Notes: a model not told the origin generated them from the letters alone. Positions 1 to 5,115 are shown, numbered from the stretch's first letter. The stretch is DNA of 7,640 bases from Gemmatimonadota bacterium (GCA_003220855.1 QHTP01000189.1:1-7640), one strand, 5' to 3'. Numbers and translations are program-made.

Positions 1-978
1 CACGATATCGCGCTGTTGTTCCCCGCCCTGTTCGCCTACGCGCACTACCTCGAGGACGAGATGTGTCTGGAGGAGGCGCTGGACGTGCTGCAGACGCTCG
101 AGGTGGTGGGGAGCGGCGCGTTCCGCGCCGAGGATCAGGTCGCGGCGCGGCTGCGCGTCGCCCGTGTGCTGCGGAAGGTCAACCGGTTCGACGAAGCTGA
201 GCGCGCGTACGAGCAGGCGAGTGCGCTGGCCGAGGCGACCGGAGACTCGCACTCGCAGCTGCTCAGTCGGATCGGGAGGGCCGAGGCGACACGAGGTCGC
301 GGAAACTTGGCCGAGGCTGAACGGTCGCTGTGTGAGATACTGACGGATGCACAGGCTGTCGGTGATGGACCCGCACTGGCGCGCGCCCACCATGTTATCG
401 CGGCTGTACTGCACACGGGTGGTCGACCCGCCGAAGCCATCTCGCACGCGTGGGTCGCTTTTGAATCCTACGAGGACGAGACAGGGCAAGGGCGAGCACT
501 CGCCGATTTAGGTGGCTTGCTCCTGATGGTCGGCGACACGGAGGGCGCCGAGCGAGCGCTCACTGAAGCTGTGCGGCGGGGCGGACCACAGGACTACGCC
601 ACCAATGCGTTGATCGAGTTGATGAATTGCGCTTCCTACAGCCGCGATCGAGTAGGATTCGAGAGGTGGCGGGATCGTTGTGAGACACGACGTGCGGGCA
701 TGCCACCGAACATCGTAGTGGACTTCCTGCTCAAGGCTGGGATCGGGCGTGCCCGGTTCGGGCAGTTCGATCGCGCAGAGGAACTGCTGGGGAAGGCGTT
801 GGAGACCGCAGAGTCCGCTGGCCTGCACGAGTTCGTGTTCCGCGTCGAGCGCATCAAGAACGGATTGCGTGAGTGCCAACGCGCACTCCGCACGGGAACT
901 GAAGTCCTCGAGACATTGGAATTGGAGAGCGACGCGGTCCGGGAAGTGTCGGCCTCACTCGCCCGGCTGGAGTCGTGA
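1..978 (+). CDS. TPR-repeat protein, 5' end outside window
   Basis: The reading frame is open from base 1 to the TGA at 976-978, so the N-terminus lies upstream; the TTG at 16 is only the first possible start inside the window. The roughly 325 visible residues are almost all helical and show repeated TPR-like helix pairs, for example FDEAERAYEQASALAEATGD, LAEAERSLCEILTDAQAVGD, PAEAISHAWVAFESY, EGAERALTEAVRR and FDRAEELLGKALETAESAG. No enzymatic motif, signal peptide or membrane segment is visible in this part. TPR arrays are protein-protein interaction scaffolds. In bacteria they often form the C-terminal half of transcriptional regulators or sensor proteins, so an N-terminal DNA-binding or kinase domain beyond the edge is possible but unseen. 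Codon use is less GC-biased than in the neighbouring genes. The gene converges with the small peptide gene at 1010-1138. TPR assignment is strong; the specific role is unknown. Confidence 0.85.
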   Translation, partial: HDIALLFPALFAYAHYLEDEMCLEEALDVLQTLEVVGSGAFRAEDQVAARLRVARVLRKVNRFDEAERAYEQASALAEATGDSHSQLLSRIGRAEATRGRGNLAEAERSLCEILTDAQAVGDGPALARAHHVIAAVLHTGGRPAEAISHAWVAFESYEDETGQGRALADLGGLLLMVGDTEGAERALTEAVRRGGPQDYATNALIELMNCASYSRDRVGFERWRDRCETRRAGMPPNIVVDFLLKAGIGRARFGQFDRAEELLGKALETAESAGLHEFVFRVERIKNGLRECQRALRTGTEVLETLELESDAVREVSASLARLES

Positions 979-1009
979 AGCCTCCCGGACCGCCTCGCTC
1001 GATGATGCT

Positions 1010-1138
1010 TTAGTGACAAACGTTGGCGCTGCTCACGTCACAACCGTGTGTCGGACCGGTGGCATCGGCACACGCGGAAACGCCGAAAGCAAACGAGAGC
1101 ACGACCAGAGCGACGAGCATGCGAATCGAGCGCGACAT
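1010..1138 (-). CDS. Small lipoprotein-like secreted peptide, 42 aa
   Basis: On the minus strand an ATG at 1138-1136 opens a 42-codon frame closed by TAA at 1012-1010. A strong ribosome binding site, GGAGG (1147-1143), sits 4 bases upstream of the ATG. The product starts MSRSIRMLVALVVLSFAFGV: a positive N-terminus (two Arg) and a hydrophobic core, then a lipobox V20-S21-A22-C23. The mature part would be 20 residues starting CADATGP, with two further Cys at 33 and 41 that could form a disulfide. Cys-x-x-x-T-G-P after a lipobox is a pattern I associate with Gemmatimonadota lipoproteins. Tiny lipopeptides ending in a short Cys-containing tail are seen there but have no known function. The gene is divergent from the AraC-like regulator and convergent with the TPR gene (31-bp gap). 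The start, RBS, leader and lipobox agree, which supports a real gene; function is unknown. Confidence 0.72.
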   Translation of the reverse strand: MSRSIRMLVALVVLSFAFGVSACADATGPTHGCDVSSANVCH

Positions 1139-1141
1139 AAC

Positions 1142-1208
1142 ACCTCCGCAAGATTTTGGGTAAAGGGCGTACGACTGCCGCGATGCTAAGCTGCCCCCGT
1201 GCGGAGGT
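1142..1208. repeat. 9-bp inverted repeat in the divergent intergenic region
   Basis: ACCTCCGCA at 1142-1150 is the perfect reverse complement of TGCGGAGGT at 1200-1208, with 49 bp between. The left arm contains the Shine-Dalgarno sequence of the small peptide on the minus strand; the right arm offers the same sequence on the plus strand. Allowing a 3-base insertion, the match extends to AACAC outside both arms. It could be a pair of regulator half-sites, or a trace of an inverted duplication of a translation start region. No plus-strand start codon is well spaced from the right arm: GTG at 1210 is only 2 bases away. Confidence 0.5.
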
Positions 1209-1216
1209 CGTGTTTA

Positions 1217-1255
1217 GGGCGTTTTCGCGGCAGTGGGGGGCGTTTTTGCGACAGC
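1217..1255. promoter_or_regulatory. Tandem 18-bp direct repeats at 21-bp spacing (possible AraC-type operator)
   Basis: GGGCGTTTTCGCGGCAGT (1217-1234) and GGGCGTTTTTGCGACAGC (1238-1255) match at 15 of 18 positions. All three differences are transitions. The repeat period is exactly 21 bp, two helical turns, so both copies face the same side of the DNA. AraC-family proteins classically bind direct-repeat half-sites about 17 bp long spaced 21 bp apart (AraC I1/I2). The adjacent gene encodes an AraC-type DNA-binding domain and its best ATG (1257) begins one base after the second copy. The sites also lie 79-117 bp upstream of the divergent peptide's ATG. Binding and autoregulation are inferred; the repeat is seen directly. 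Confidence 0.5.
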
Positions 1256-1256
1256 C

Positions 1257-2051
1257 ATGCTCGTTTTAGCGGCCGTCCCCGAGGTCCAGCTCCATAAGCT
1301 GCGCCGTGCGGCGGGCCTGCGGTTCGCCCTGGCGCATGCCCGCTGCTGGGACGATGCCCTGGCGACCATCCGCACCCGGCCGGTCGAGCTGGCCGTGGTC
1401 GACCCGCTGCTCGCCGGCACGGCCAGCGCGACCGAGATCTCGCGGCTACGCCGGCTGTTCCCGTCGCTGCCGCTCGCCCTGTACACGACGCTCTCGCCCG
1501 CCGTCGCCGCGGTGCTGCTCGGCCTAGGCCAGAGCGGCATCGACCGCGTGGTGTTCGCGCGCTACGACGACCACCCCGCCCGGCTGCGCGAGGTGCTGGC
1601 CGCCGAGGAAGCGCGGTCCACGTCGCACCGGCTGCGCGAGCAGCTCGCCTGGATGCTCGCCCCGCTGCCGAGCGAGCTGCGGTGGGTGCTGGAGGAAGTG
1701 CTGCGCTCGCCCGCCGAGCTGCAAACGGTGCAGGACGTCGCCGCGCGCGCCCGCGTCGACCGGCGCACGTTCGAGCGCTGGTTCCTGCGGCTCGGGCTGC
1801 GGTCGCCGCGCCACTTCCTCGCCGCCGCCCGCGTGCTGCACGCGCACCGGCTGTTACAAGATCCGGGATTCACCGTGGACGACGTGGCGCAACGGCTGGG
1901 CTACGCCCAGACCAAGACGCTGCAGCTGCACGCCCGCGCCTACCTCGGGCTGACGCTGGGCGAGATGCGCGACGCGCTCGACGCCACCGAGGCCCTGCAG
2001 CGCGTGGCGCACGGGTTCGCGCCGGACCGGGCGCGCGCTTCAGCGTCCTGA
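1257..2051 (+). CDS. AraC-type regulator with degenerate receiver domain
   Basis: The 264-residue product has two parts. Residues 1 to about 120 look like a receiver (CheY-like) fold: a strand ending in VVD49, which sits at the phosphoacceptor position, then LALYTT (Thr) and VVFARYDD. The N-terminal acidic pair is missing (VLAAVPEVQ) and the conserved Lys is absent, so normal phosphorylation is unlikely. Residues about 155-240 form an AraC/XylS domain with two helix-turn-helix units: TVQDVAARARVDRRTFERWF, then FTVDDVAQRLGYAQTKTLQL ending in TLGEMR. It is therefore a cytoplasmic DNA-binding regulator. Start choice: GTG at 1233 is also in frame (272 residues), and an upstream TAG at 1215 rules out anything longer. 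ATG 1257 is preferred because the receiver begins there and the 1217-1255 repeats would otherwise be partly coding. Neither start has a good Shine-Dalgarno site. The gene is divergent from the small lipopeptide gene, a likely target. The AraC call is firm; the receiver call is moderate. Confidence 0.85.
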   Translation: MLVLAAVPEVQLHKLRRAAGLRFALAHARCWDDALATIRTRPVELAVVDPLLAGTASATEISRLRRLFPSLPLALYTTLSPAVAAVLLGLGQSGIDRVVFARYDDHPARLREVLAAEEARSTSHRLREQLAWMLAPLPSELRWVLEEVLRSPAELQTVQDVAARARVDRRTFERWFLRLGLRSPRHFLAAARVLHAHRLLQDPGFTVDDVAQRLGYAQTKTLQLHARAYLGLTLGEMRDALDATEALQRVAHGFAPDRARASAS

Positions 2052-2100
2052 CACGTTGCACGTTCCACGAGTCCCGAATCCCGAGTCCCGAATCCCGACT
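2052..2100. repeat. Seven-unit heptamer tract with four G3 runs on the minus strand
   Basis: Directly after the stop codon of the AraC-like gene come seven consecutive 7-mers: CACGTTG, CACGTTC, CACGAGT, CCCGAAT, CCCGAGT, CCCGAAT, CCCGACT. All share C-(A/C)-C-G in the first four positions. The middle of the tract contains two exact copies of the 14-mer GAGTCCCGAATCCC (2069-2082 and 2083-2096). On the minus strand the last four units give GGG-N4-GGG-N4-GGG-N4-GGG (2096-2073), a canonical G-quadruplex pattern with 4-base loops. The tract may act as an mRNA 3'-end or replication structure, or may be a copy of a dispersed intergenic repeat; nothing in the window decides this. Confidence 0.75.
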
Positions 2101-2116
2101 GTTGCATCGTCGCCAC

Positions 2117-2161
2117 ACTCGCTGACGAGTAGCTAACGAGCCGAGTGACTGCGCTCACTCG
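2117..2161. repeat. Two adjacent small hairpins with interchangeable arms
   Basis: ACTCG-CTGA-CGAGT (2117-2130) forms a 5-bp stem with a 4-base loop. CGAGTGA-CTGCGC-TCACTCG (2142-2161) forms a 7-bp stem with a 6-base loop. Because the arms share ACTCG/CGAGT, the first arm can also pair with the CGAGT at 2142-2146, giving mutually exclusive structures. There is no following T-run, so this is not a standard intrinsic terminator. They lie between the heptamer tract and the palindrome before the next gene. Confidence 0.4.
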
Positions 2162-2163
2162 CG

Positions 2164-2186
2164 TGTCGCGTGCGCGACATTATGTT
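2164..2186 (+). promoter_or_regulatory. Perfect 7+7 palindrome abutting a -10-like hexamer
   Basis: TGTCGCG-TG-CGCGACA (2164-2179) is a perfect inverted repeat with a 2-bp centre. One base later lies TATGTT (2181-2186), which fits the -10 form TANNNT, and the ATG at 2193 begins 6 bases after it. The palindrome would cover the -10/-35 spacer of that promoter, a classic repressor operator position. No good -35 hexamer is seen. The sequence does not match an operator I can name with confidence. The palindrome is certain; the operator role is inferred. Confidence 0.5.
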
Positions 2187-2192
2187 CTCCCG

Positions 2193-3074
2193 ATGCCCGA
2201 GGCCCGGATGCAGCAACCGCACATTCTCGTCGTGAGCCGTCACGGCGAGGCGGCGCTCGAGCTGGAGCAGGTGGCCGCACGGCGCGGTTACGTGCTGCGC
2301 CGGGCCTACACCGGGGTGCAGGCGCTCGAGCAGGGCTTGAATCACCCGTCGGGGGCCGAACCCGACCTGATCGTACTGGACGATTCGCTGCCCGACATCG
2401 ACCCGCTGGACACGAGCCGGGCGCTGCGCGACGACCCGCGGCTTGGGAGCGGGGTGCCGATCCTGCTACTCACGGCCCACAAGCCCACCAGCGCCGAGCA
2501 TCACGCGGCGCTGCGTGCGGGCATCTGGGAGTATGTGGCGCACCCGTTCCACGCCGAAGAGCTGGGCGGCAAGCTGGACCGCTATCTCCACTGGAAGCTC
2601 GAGGCCGCGCGGGCGCGCGCGGGAGACGGCCTGGCCGACGCGACCGGCCTGTACACGGTGCGGGGACTGGCGCTGCGCGCGCAGGAGCTGACGCTGCAGG
2701 CGTTCCACCACGCCGCGTCGCTCGCCTGCGTCGCGCTCGCCGCCCCGCATGGCGCCGGCGAACTGCTGGCGCGTGTGCTGCGCGCCCTGGGGCGGCGCTC
2801 GGATGCGATCGGGCGCGTGGGTCCGGGCGAGTGTGCCGTGGTCGCGCCCGGCACCGACCGCGCCGGCGCGGTGCTGTTGGCCGAGCGGGTGGCCCAGGCG
2901 GTACAGGCCGCCGGGCACGACCGGGCGCGTGGCGGGCTGCGCGCCGGCTACGACGCGGTCACCAACGCGCGCTACACGCCGATCGAGCCGAAGCACCTGC
3001 TGGGCCGCGCCACCAGCGCCCTGCGGGTCGCCAAGACCGACGCGGGACCCGGGTGGATCAGGGCGTTCCAGTAG
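2193..3074 (+). CDS. Degenerate receiver-GGDEF response regulator
   Basis: The 293-residue product carries a receiver domain at about residues 8-132. It keeps the phosphoacceptor Asp (LIVLD63D) and Thr94 (LLLTAH), but the N-terminal acidic pair is Ser15-Arg16 (ILVVSR) and the conserved Lys before Pro-Phe is His117 (VAHPFH). Residues about 147-285 align with a GGDEF diguanylate cyclase domain: ATGLYTVRGLAL stands where DxLTGLxNRR is expected, and RVGPGECAVVAPGTDRAGA where R-x-GGDEF-AVxxPGT is expected. The signature is thus G-P-G-E-C (210-214), and cyclase activity is very unlikely. It may bind a partner or c-di-GMP-related ligand, or be a pure protein-interaction module; this is inference. 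Starts: GTG 2145 is in frame but would run through hairpins and the palindrome. ATG 2193 sits 6 bases after TATGTT (leaderless-type). ATG 2208 has GAGG (2199-2202) 5 bases upstream and is a close alternative. Its 3' end overlaps the convergent phosphoesterase gene by 17 bp. No signal peptide or membrane segment is present. Confidence 0.82.
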   Translation: MPEARMQQPHILVVSRHGEAALELEQVAARRGYVLRRAYTGVQALEQGLNHPSGAEPDLIVLDDSLPDIDPLDTSRALRDDPRLGSGVPILLLTAHKPTSAEHHAALRAGIWEYVAHPFHAEELGGKLDRYLHWKLEAARARAGDGLADATGLYTVRGLALRAQELTLQAFHHAASLACVALAAPHGAGELLARVLRALGRRSDAIGRVGPGECAVVAPGTDRAGAVLLAERVAQAVQAAGHDRARGGLRAGYDAVTNARYTPIEPKHLLGRATSALRVAKTDAGPGWIRAFQ

Positions 3075-3936
3075 TCGAGAAGAACTCCCCCATCTCGGGC
3101 GCGGTCGCCGCGGCGTTGGGCAGCGCCGTGAGACCGAGCGCCTCGCCGCTGAGCCGCAGCAGGCTTTGGTGCTCGTACACGCCGACCCCCTGGTAGCCAC
3201 GCTTGGCCTTGGGGCTCACGATCACGCAGGCGACGCGCCCGCCGCCATTCATATTGTCGCTGCCCGCTTCGTCGAACACGATCACGAGTAGGCCGTCGCG
3301 CTGGAACGTCGCGCTCTTCACGAGCGGATCGATGTTGGTCTGGAGCCACTGGTCCGCCGTGGCGAGCGGGCAGTCGTGCGCGTCGTTGCACAGGTTGGGC
3401 GCGACGAATGCGTAGCCGGGGAGATGGCCGCCCGCCAGGTCGGTGGCGAACTGGGTGAACGGCACCAGGTTGTTGCGCTGCGTCGAGTCGTTCACCACGT
3501 CGGAGAGCAGCGCGATGACGTTGTGCTTGCGGGCGTAGTTGCCGACGCTCGGCCCGGTGTAGCCGACCGATGGGAGATCCTCCGCGTAGGACTTCCAGGT
3601 CTTCCCGGCGGCGATCAGGCGGCGGACGATGTTGTCGTCGCTCACCACCTGGGAGTAGCCGTCGTCGTTGGTGATGATCTTCCCCACCGTCATCATGAAG
3701 TAGTTGCCGATGGACGGATGCGTGACGGCGTAGTACTGGGTGGCGAGCGCGTACTGCTGCGCCAGGCCGTTCAGGTACGGCATGGACGAGTCGCCGATCA
3801 CCGCTGAATAATCGGTGTTCTCCTCCACCACGATGATGACGTGCCCCAGCAACGGCACCGACCGCGCAACGGGCGCGACGGAATCGGTGCCCTTGCACGC
3901 CATCATCAGGAACGGCAGCAGCAAGAGTCGTCGCAT
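3058..3936 (-). CDS. Secreted/lipoprotein phosphoesterase (phospholipase C / acid phosphatase superfamily)
   Basis: The 292-residue product belongs to the phosphoesterase family typified by bacterial phospholipase C and AcpA-like acid phosphatases (Pfam family 04185). Motifs in order: HVIIVVEEN (N40, start of the metal site), THPSIGNY (72-79, the usual nucleophile region), SYAEDLP (117-122), PNLCNDAHDC (180-189, Asp/His metal ligands and a possible Cys pair), VIVFDEAGSDN (218-228) and YEHQSLLRL (254-262). It should hydrolyse a phosphate mono- or diester outside the cytoplasm; the substrate cannot be read. The N-terminus, MRRLLLLPFLMMAC followed by KGTDSVAP, is a short lipoprotein-type leader. 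Its lipobox MMAC is imperfect (Met at -3), so anchoring is likely but not certain. The start is well supported by AAGGAG (3950-3945), 8 bases before the ATG. The gene is divergent from the metallophosphoesterase gene (132-bp gap) and overlaps the receiver-GGDEF gene by 17 bp at the 3' ends. Two exported phosphoesterases side by side suggest phosphate or phospholipid scavenging, an inference. Confidence 0.88.
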   Translation of the reverse strand: MRRLLLLPFLMMACKGTDSVAPVARSVPLLGHVIIVVEENTDYSAVIGDSSMPYLNGLAQQYALATQYYAVTHPSIGNYFMMTVGKIITNDDGYSQVVSDDNIVRRLIAAGKTWKSYAEDLPSVGYTGPSVGNYARKHNVIALLSDVVNDSTQRNNLVPFTQFATDLAGGHLPGYAFVAPNLCNDAHDCPLATADQWLQTNIDPLVKSATFQRDGLLVIVFDEAGSDNMNGGGRVACVIVSPKAKRGYQGVGVYEHQSLLRLSGEALGLTALPNAAATAPEMGEFFSTTGTP

Positions 3937-3994
3937 ATGTCGATCTCCTTATTAGAGCGGCGCGCGGTGCAGTGCAGCGAAAAACGTGCCCGAG

Positions 3995-4039
3995 CCCGCC
4001 AGGTCCCGGTGTAGTGGCGCCGCCGCCACATCGGGCGGG
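3995..4039. repeat. Nested inverted repeats in the divergent phosphoesterase promoter region
   Basis: GTGGCG-CCGC-CGCCAC (4014-4029) is a perfect 6-bp stem with a 4-base loop. It is nested inside CCCGCC (3995-4000) and GGCGGG (4034-4039), an outer 6-bp inverted repeat. The whole lies between the divergent starts at 3936 and 4069. In DNA this GC-rich such pairings can arise by chance, so an operator role is only a possibility. Confidence 0.3.
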
Positions 4040-4056
4040 GGTGTTCCGTCCCCTTC

Positions 4057-4062
4057 TACCTT
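4057..4062 (+). promoter_or_regulatory. -10-like hexamer for leaderless start of the metallophosphoesterase gene
   Basis: TACCTT fits TANNNT and ends exactly 6 bases before the ATG at 4069, placing the expected transcription start at or next to the ATG. No Shine-Dalgarno sequence lies in the usual place, which is consistent with a leaderless mRNA. The same hexamer-N6-ATG arrangement occurs before the gene at 2193. No clear -35 is visible. Confidence 0.35.
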
Positions 4063-4068
4063 TATGAC

Positions 4069-4914
4069 ATGGCTCCCACGCTCACGCGCCGGCGTTTTCT
4101 CGGGGCCGCGGCTGGTGCTCTCGCCGCCGCCGCGCTGGGCGACGGTTTCGTGCGCGAGCCGGCGGCGATCGAGCTCACCCGGCACGATCTCGCGATTCCG
4201 GGGCTCGACCCCCGCCTCGCCGGCCTGCGCCTCGCCTGTGTCACGGACGTGCATCTGCACCGCGCATTTTCGCGCGCGGCGCGCGCCACCCTCGCGCTGC
4301 TCGAGCGCGAGCACCCCGACGTCGTGCTGCTGATCGGCGATATCTGCAACCGCCGGAGCGACCTGCCCGTGCTGGGCGACTGGGCACGCGCGGCGCGGGG
4401 CACCCAGGCCACGTTCGCCACGTTGGGCAACTGGGAGCATGACGGGGGAATCGATCGCGGCCGGGGAGAGCGGACGTACGGTCAGGCTGGCGTCGAGCTG
4501 CTCTACAACTCGAGCGCGCGCGTGACGATCCACGGCGCGGAGCTCACCCTGGTAGGCATCGACGACCCGGTGGCGGGGGAGCCCGACCTCGCCGCCGCGG
4601 TGCGCGGGCTCGATGCCGCCGATCCGGCGATCTGGATCGTGCATGCACCAGGGTTCGTGGACGGCGTGCCGCGCGACCGCTTTCCCGCGCCCGCCGCCAT
4701 CCTCGCCGGCCACACCCACGGGGGCCAGATCCGGCTGCCGTTCTACGCCCCGTACACGCCGGCGGGGAGCGGGCGCTTCGTCGCAGGCTGGTACCGCGAC
4801 ACGCTGGCGCCGCTGTACGTGTCGCGCGGGATAGGCACCGTGTTGATTCCGGCGCGGCTGTTTTGCCCACCGGAGGTGGCGGTGTTCACTCTCAGGAGCC
4901 GGAGCGGCAACTGA
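4069..4914 (+). CDS. Tat-exported calcineurin-like metallophosphoesterase
   Basis: The 281-residue product opens with a twin-arginine leader, TRRRFLGAAAGALAAAAL (residues 6-23), so folded export by Tat is expected. The metallophosphoesterase motifs follow: VTDVHLH (D60, H62), GDICNRRSD (D91), LGNWEHD (119-125), VHAPGF (H192) and AGHTHGGQ (213-220). The ending GHTHGGQ and the overall length match the YkuE/YaeI-type branch of two-metal phosphohydrolases. Some members of that branch cleave UDP-diacylglucosamine in lipid A synthesis, while others act on the cell surface with unknown substrate. The usual GNH(D/E) is GNWE-H, so the catalytic His is shifted or replaced; W122 in this spot is a subfamily variant, and H124 might serve instead. 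The ATG at 4069 is chosen because it puts the RR motif at residues 7-9. The gene converges with the kinase-PEGA gene, leaving 15 bp between the stop codons. The family call is firm; the substrate is unknown. Confidence 0.9.
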   Translation: MAPTLTRRRFLGAAAGALAAAALGDGFVREPAAIELTRHDLAIPGLDPRLAGLRLACVTDVHLHRAFSRAARATLALLEREHPDVVLLIGDICNRRSDLPVLGDWARAARGTQATFATLGNWEHDGGIDRGRGERTYGQAGVELLYNSSARVTIHGAELTLVGIDDPVAGEPDLAAAVRGLDAADPAIWIVHAPGFVDGVPRDRFPAPAAILAGHTHGGQIRLPFYAPYTPAGSGRFVAGWYRDTLAPLYVSRGIGTVLIPARLFCPPEVAVFTLRSRSGN

Positions 4915-4929
4915 TTGTAACGTCTAACG

Positions 4930-5115
4930 TCAGGGCCCGAGCTTGCGCAGGACGATGCCGGTGAGGCGCACGTCTTCACCCGGTGCCACGTGGACGCGCT
5001 GCTCGAACGCAGCGAAGCCGTCGCGCGCGATGCGCACGGTGTGCCAGCCCGCGTCGAGCGGCAGCGCCTTGGGTGTGTGCCCGATCAGGCGATCGTCGAT
5101 GTAGAGGTCCCCCGC
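4930..5115 (-). pseudogene. Out-of-frame PEGA domain, C-terminal part of the kinase-like gene
   Basis: In the frame ending at TGA 4932-4930 the minus strand encodes GDLYIDDRLIGHTPKALPL, then DAGWHTVRIARDGFAAFEQR, then VHVAPGEDVRLTGIVLRKLG-P. This is a textbook PEGA domain: strand with IDD, G-xTP, pivot ...GWHTVRI..., GF..FE..V.V.PGE...L. PEGA domains are small extracytoplasmic surface or cell-wall-associated modules, frequent at the C-terminus of membrane-anchored Ser/Thr kinases. There is no start codon or ribosome binding site of its own. It begins where the kinase-like frame enters a run of five G (minus strand, 5113-5109), and one extra G there would join the two frames as ...PARG-DLYIDD. 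It is therefore the missing end of the upstream gene, not a separate one. Confidence 0.82.

Noticed and set aside
749..1189. 146-codon plus-strand frame across the TPR gene end
   Set aside because: It overlaps the TPR gene in another frame and runs antisense through the better supported lipopeptide gene; no domain.
1210..1269. 19-codon plus-strand leader peptide starting GTG 1210
   Set aside because: GGAGG is only 2 bases upstream, too close for normal initiation, and the peptide shows no attenuation-type codon run.
2145..2192. GTG 2145 as the start of the receiver-GGDEF gene
   Set aside because: It has no ribosome binding site and would make a hairpin arm, a perfect palindrome and a -10-like box coding; the receiver fold begins after 2208.
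2466..3200. 244-codon open frame on the minus strand
   Set aside because: It is antisense to the receiver-GGDEF gene and the end of the phosphoesterase; composition-driven.
3952..4719. 255-codon open frame on the minus strand
   Set aside because: It is antisense to the metallophosphoesterase, whose motifs are all in frame; no recognisable domain.
4918..4931. TAACGTC direct repeat between the convergent stops, as a terminator or attachment site
   Set aside because: Two 7-bp copies with no hairpin, T-run or mobile gene nearby; too short to support a call.
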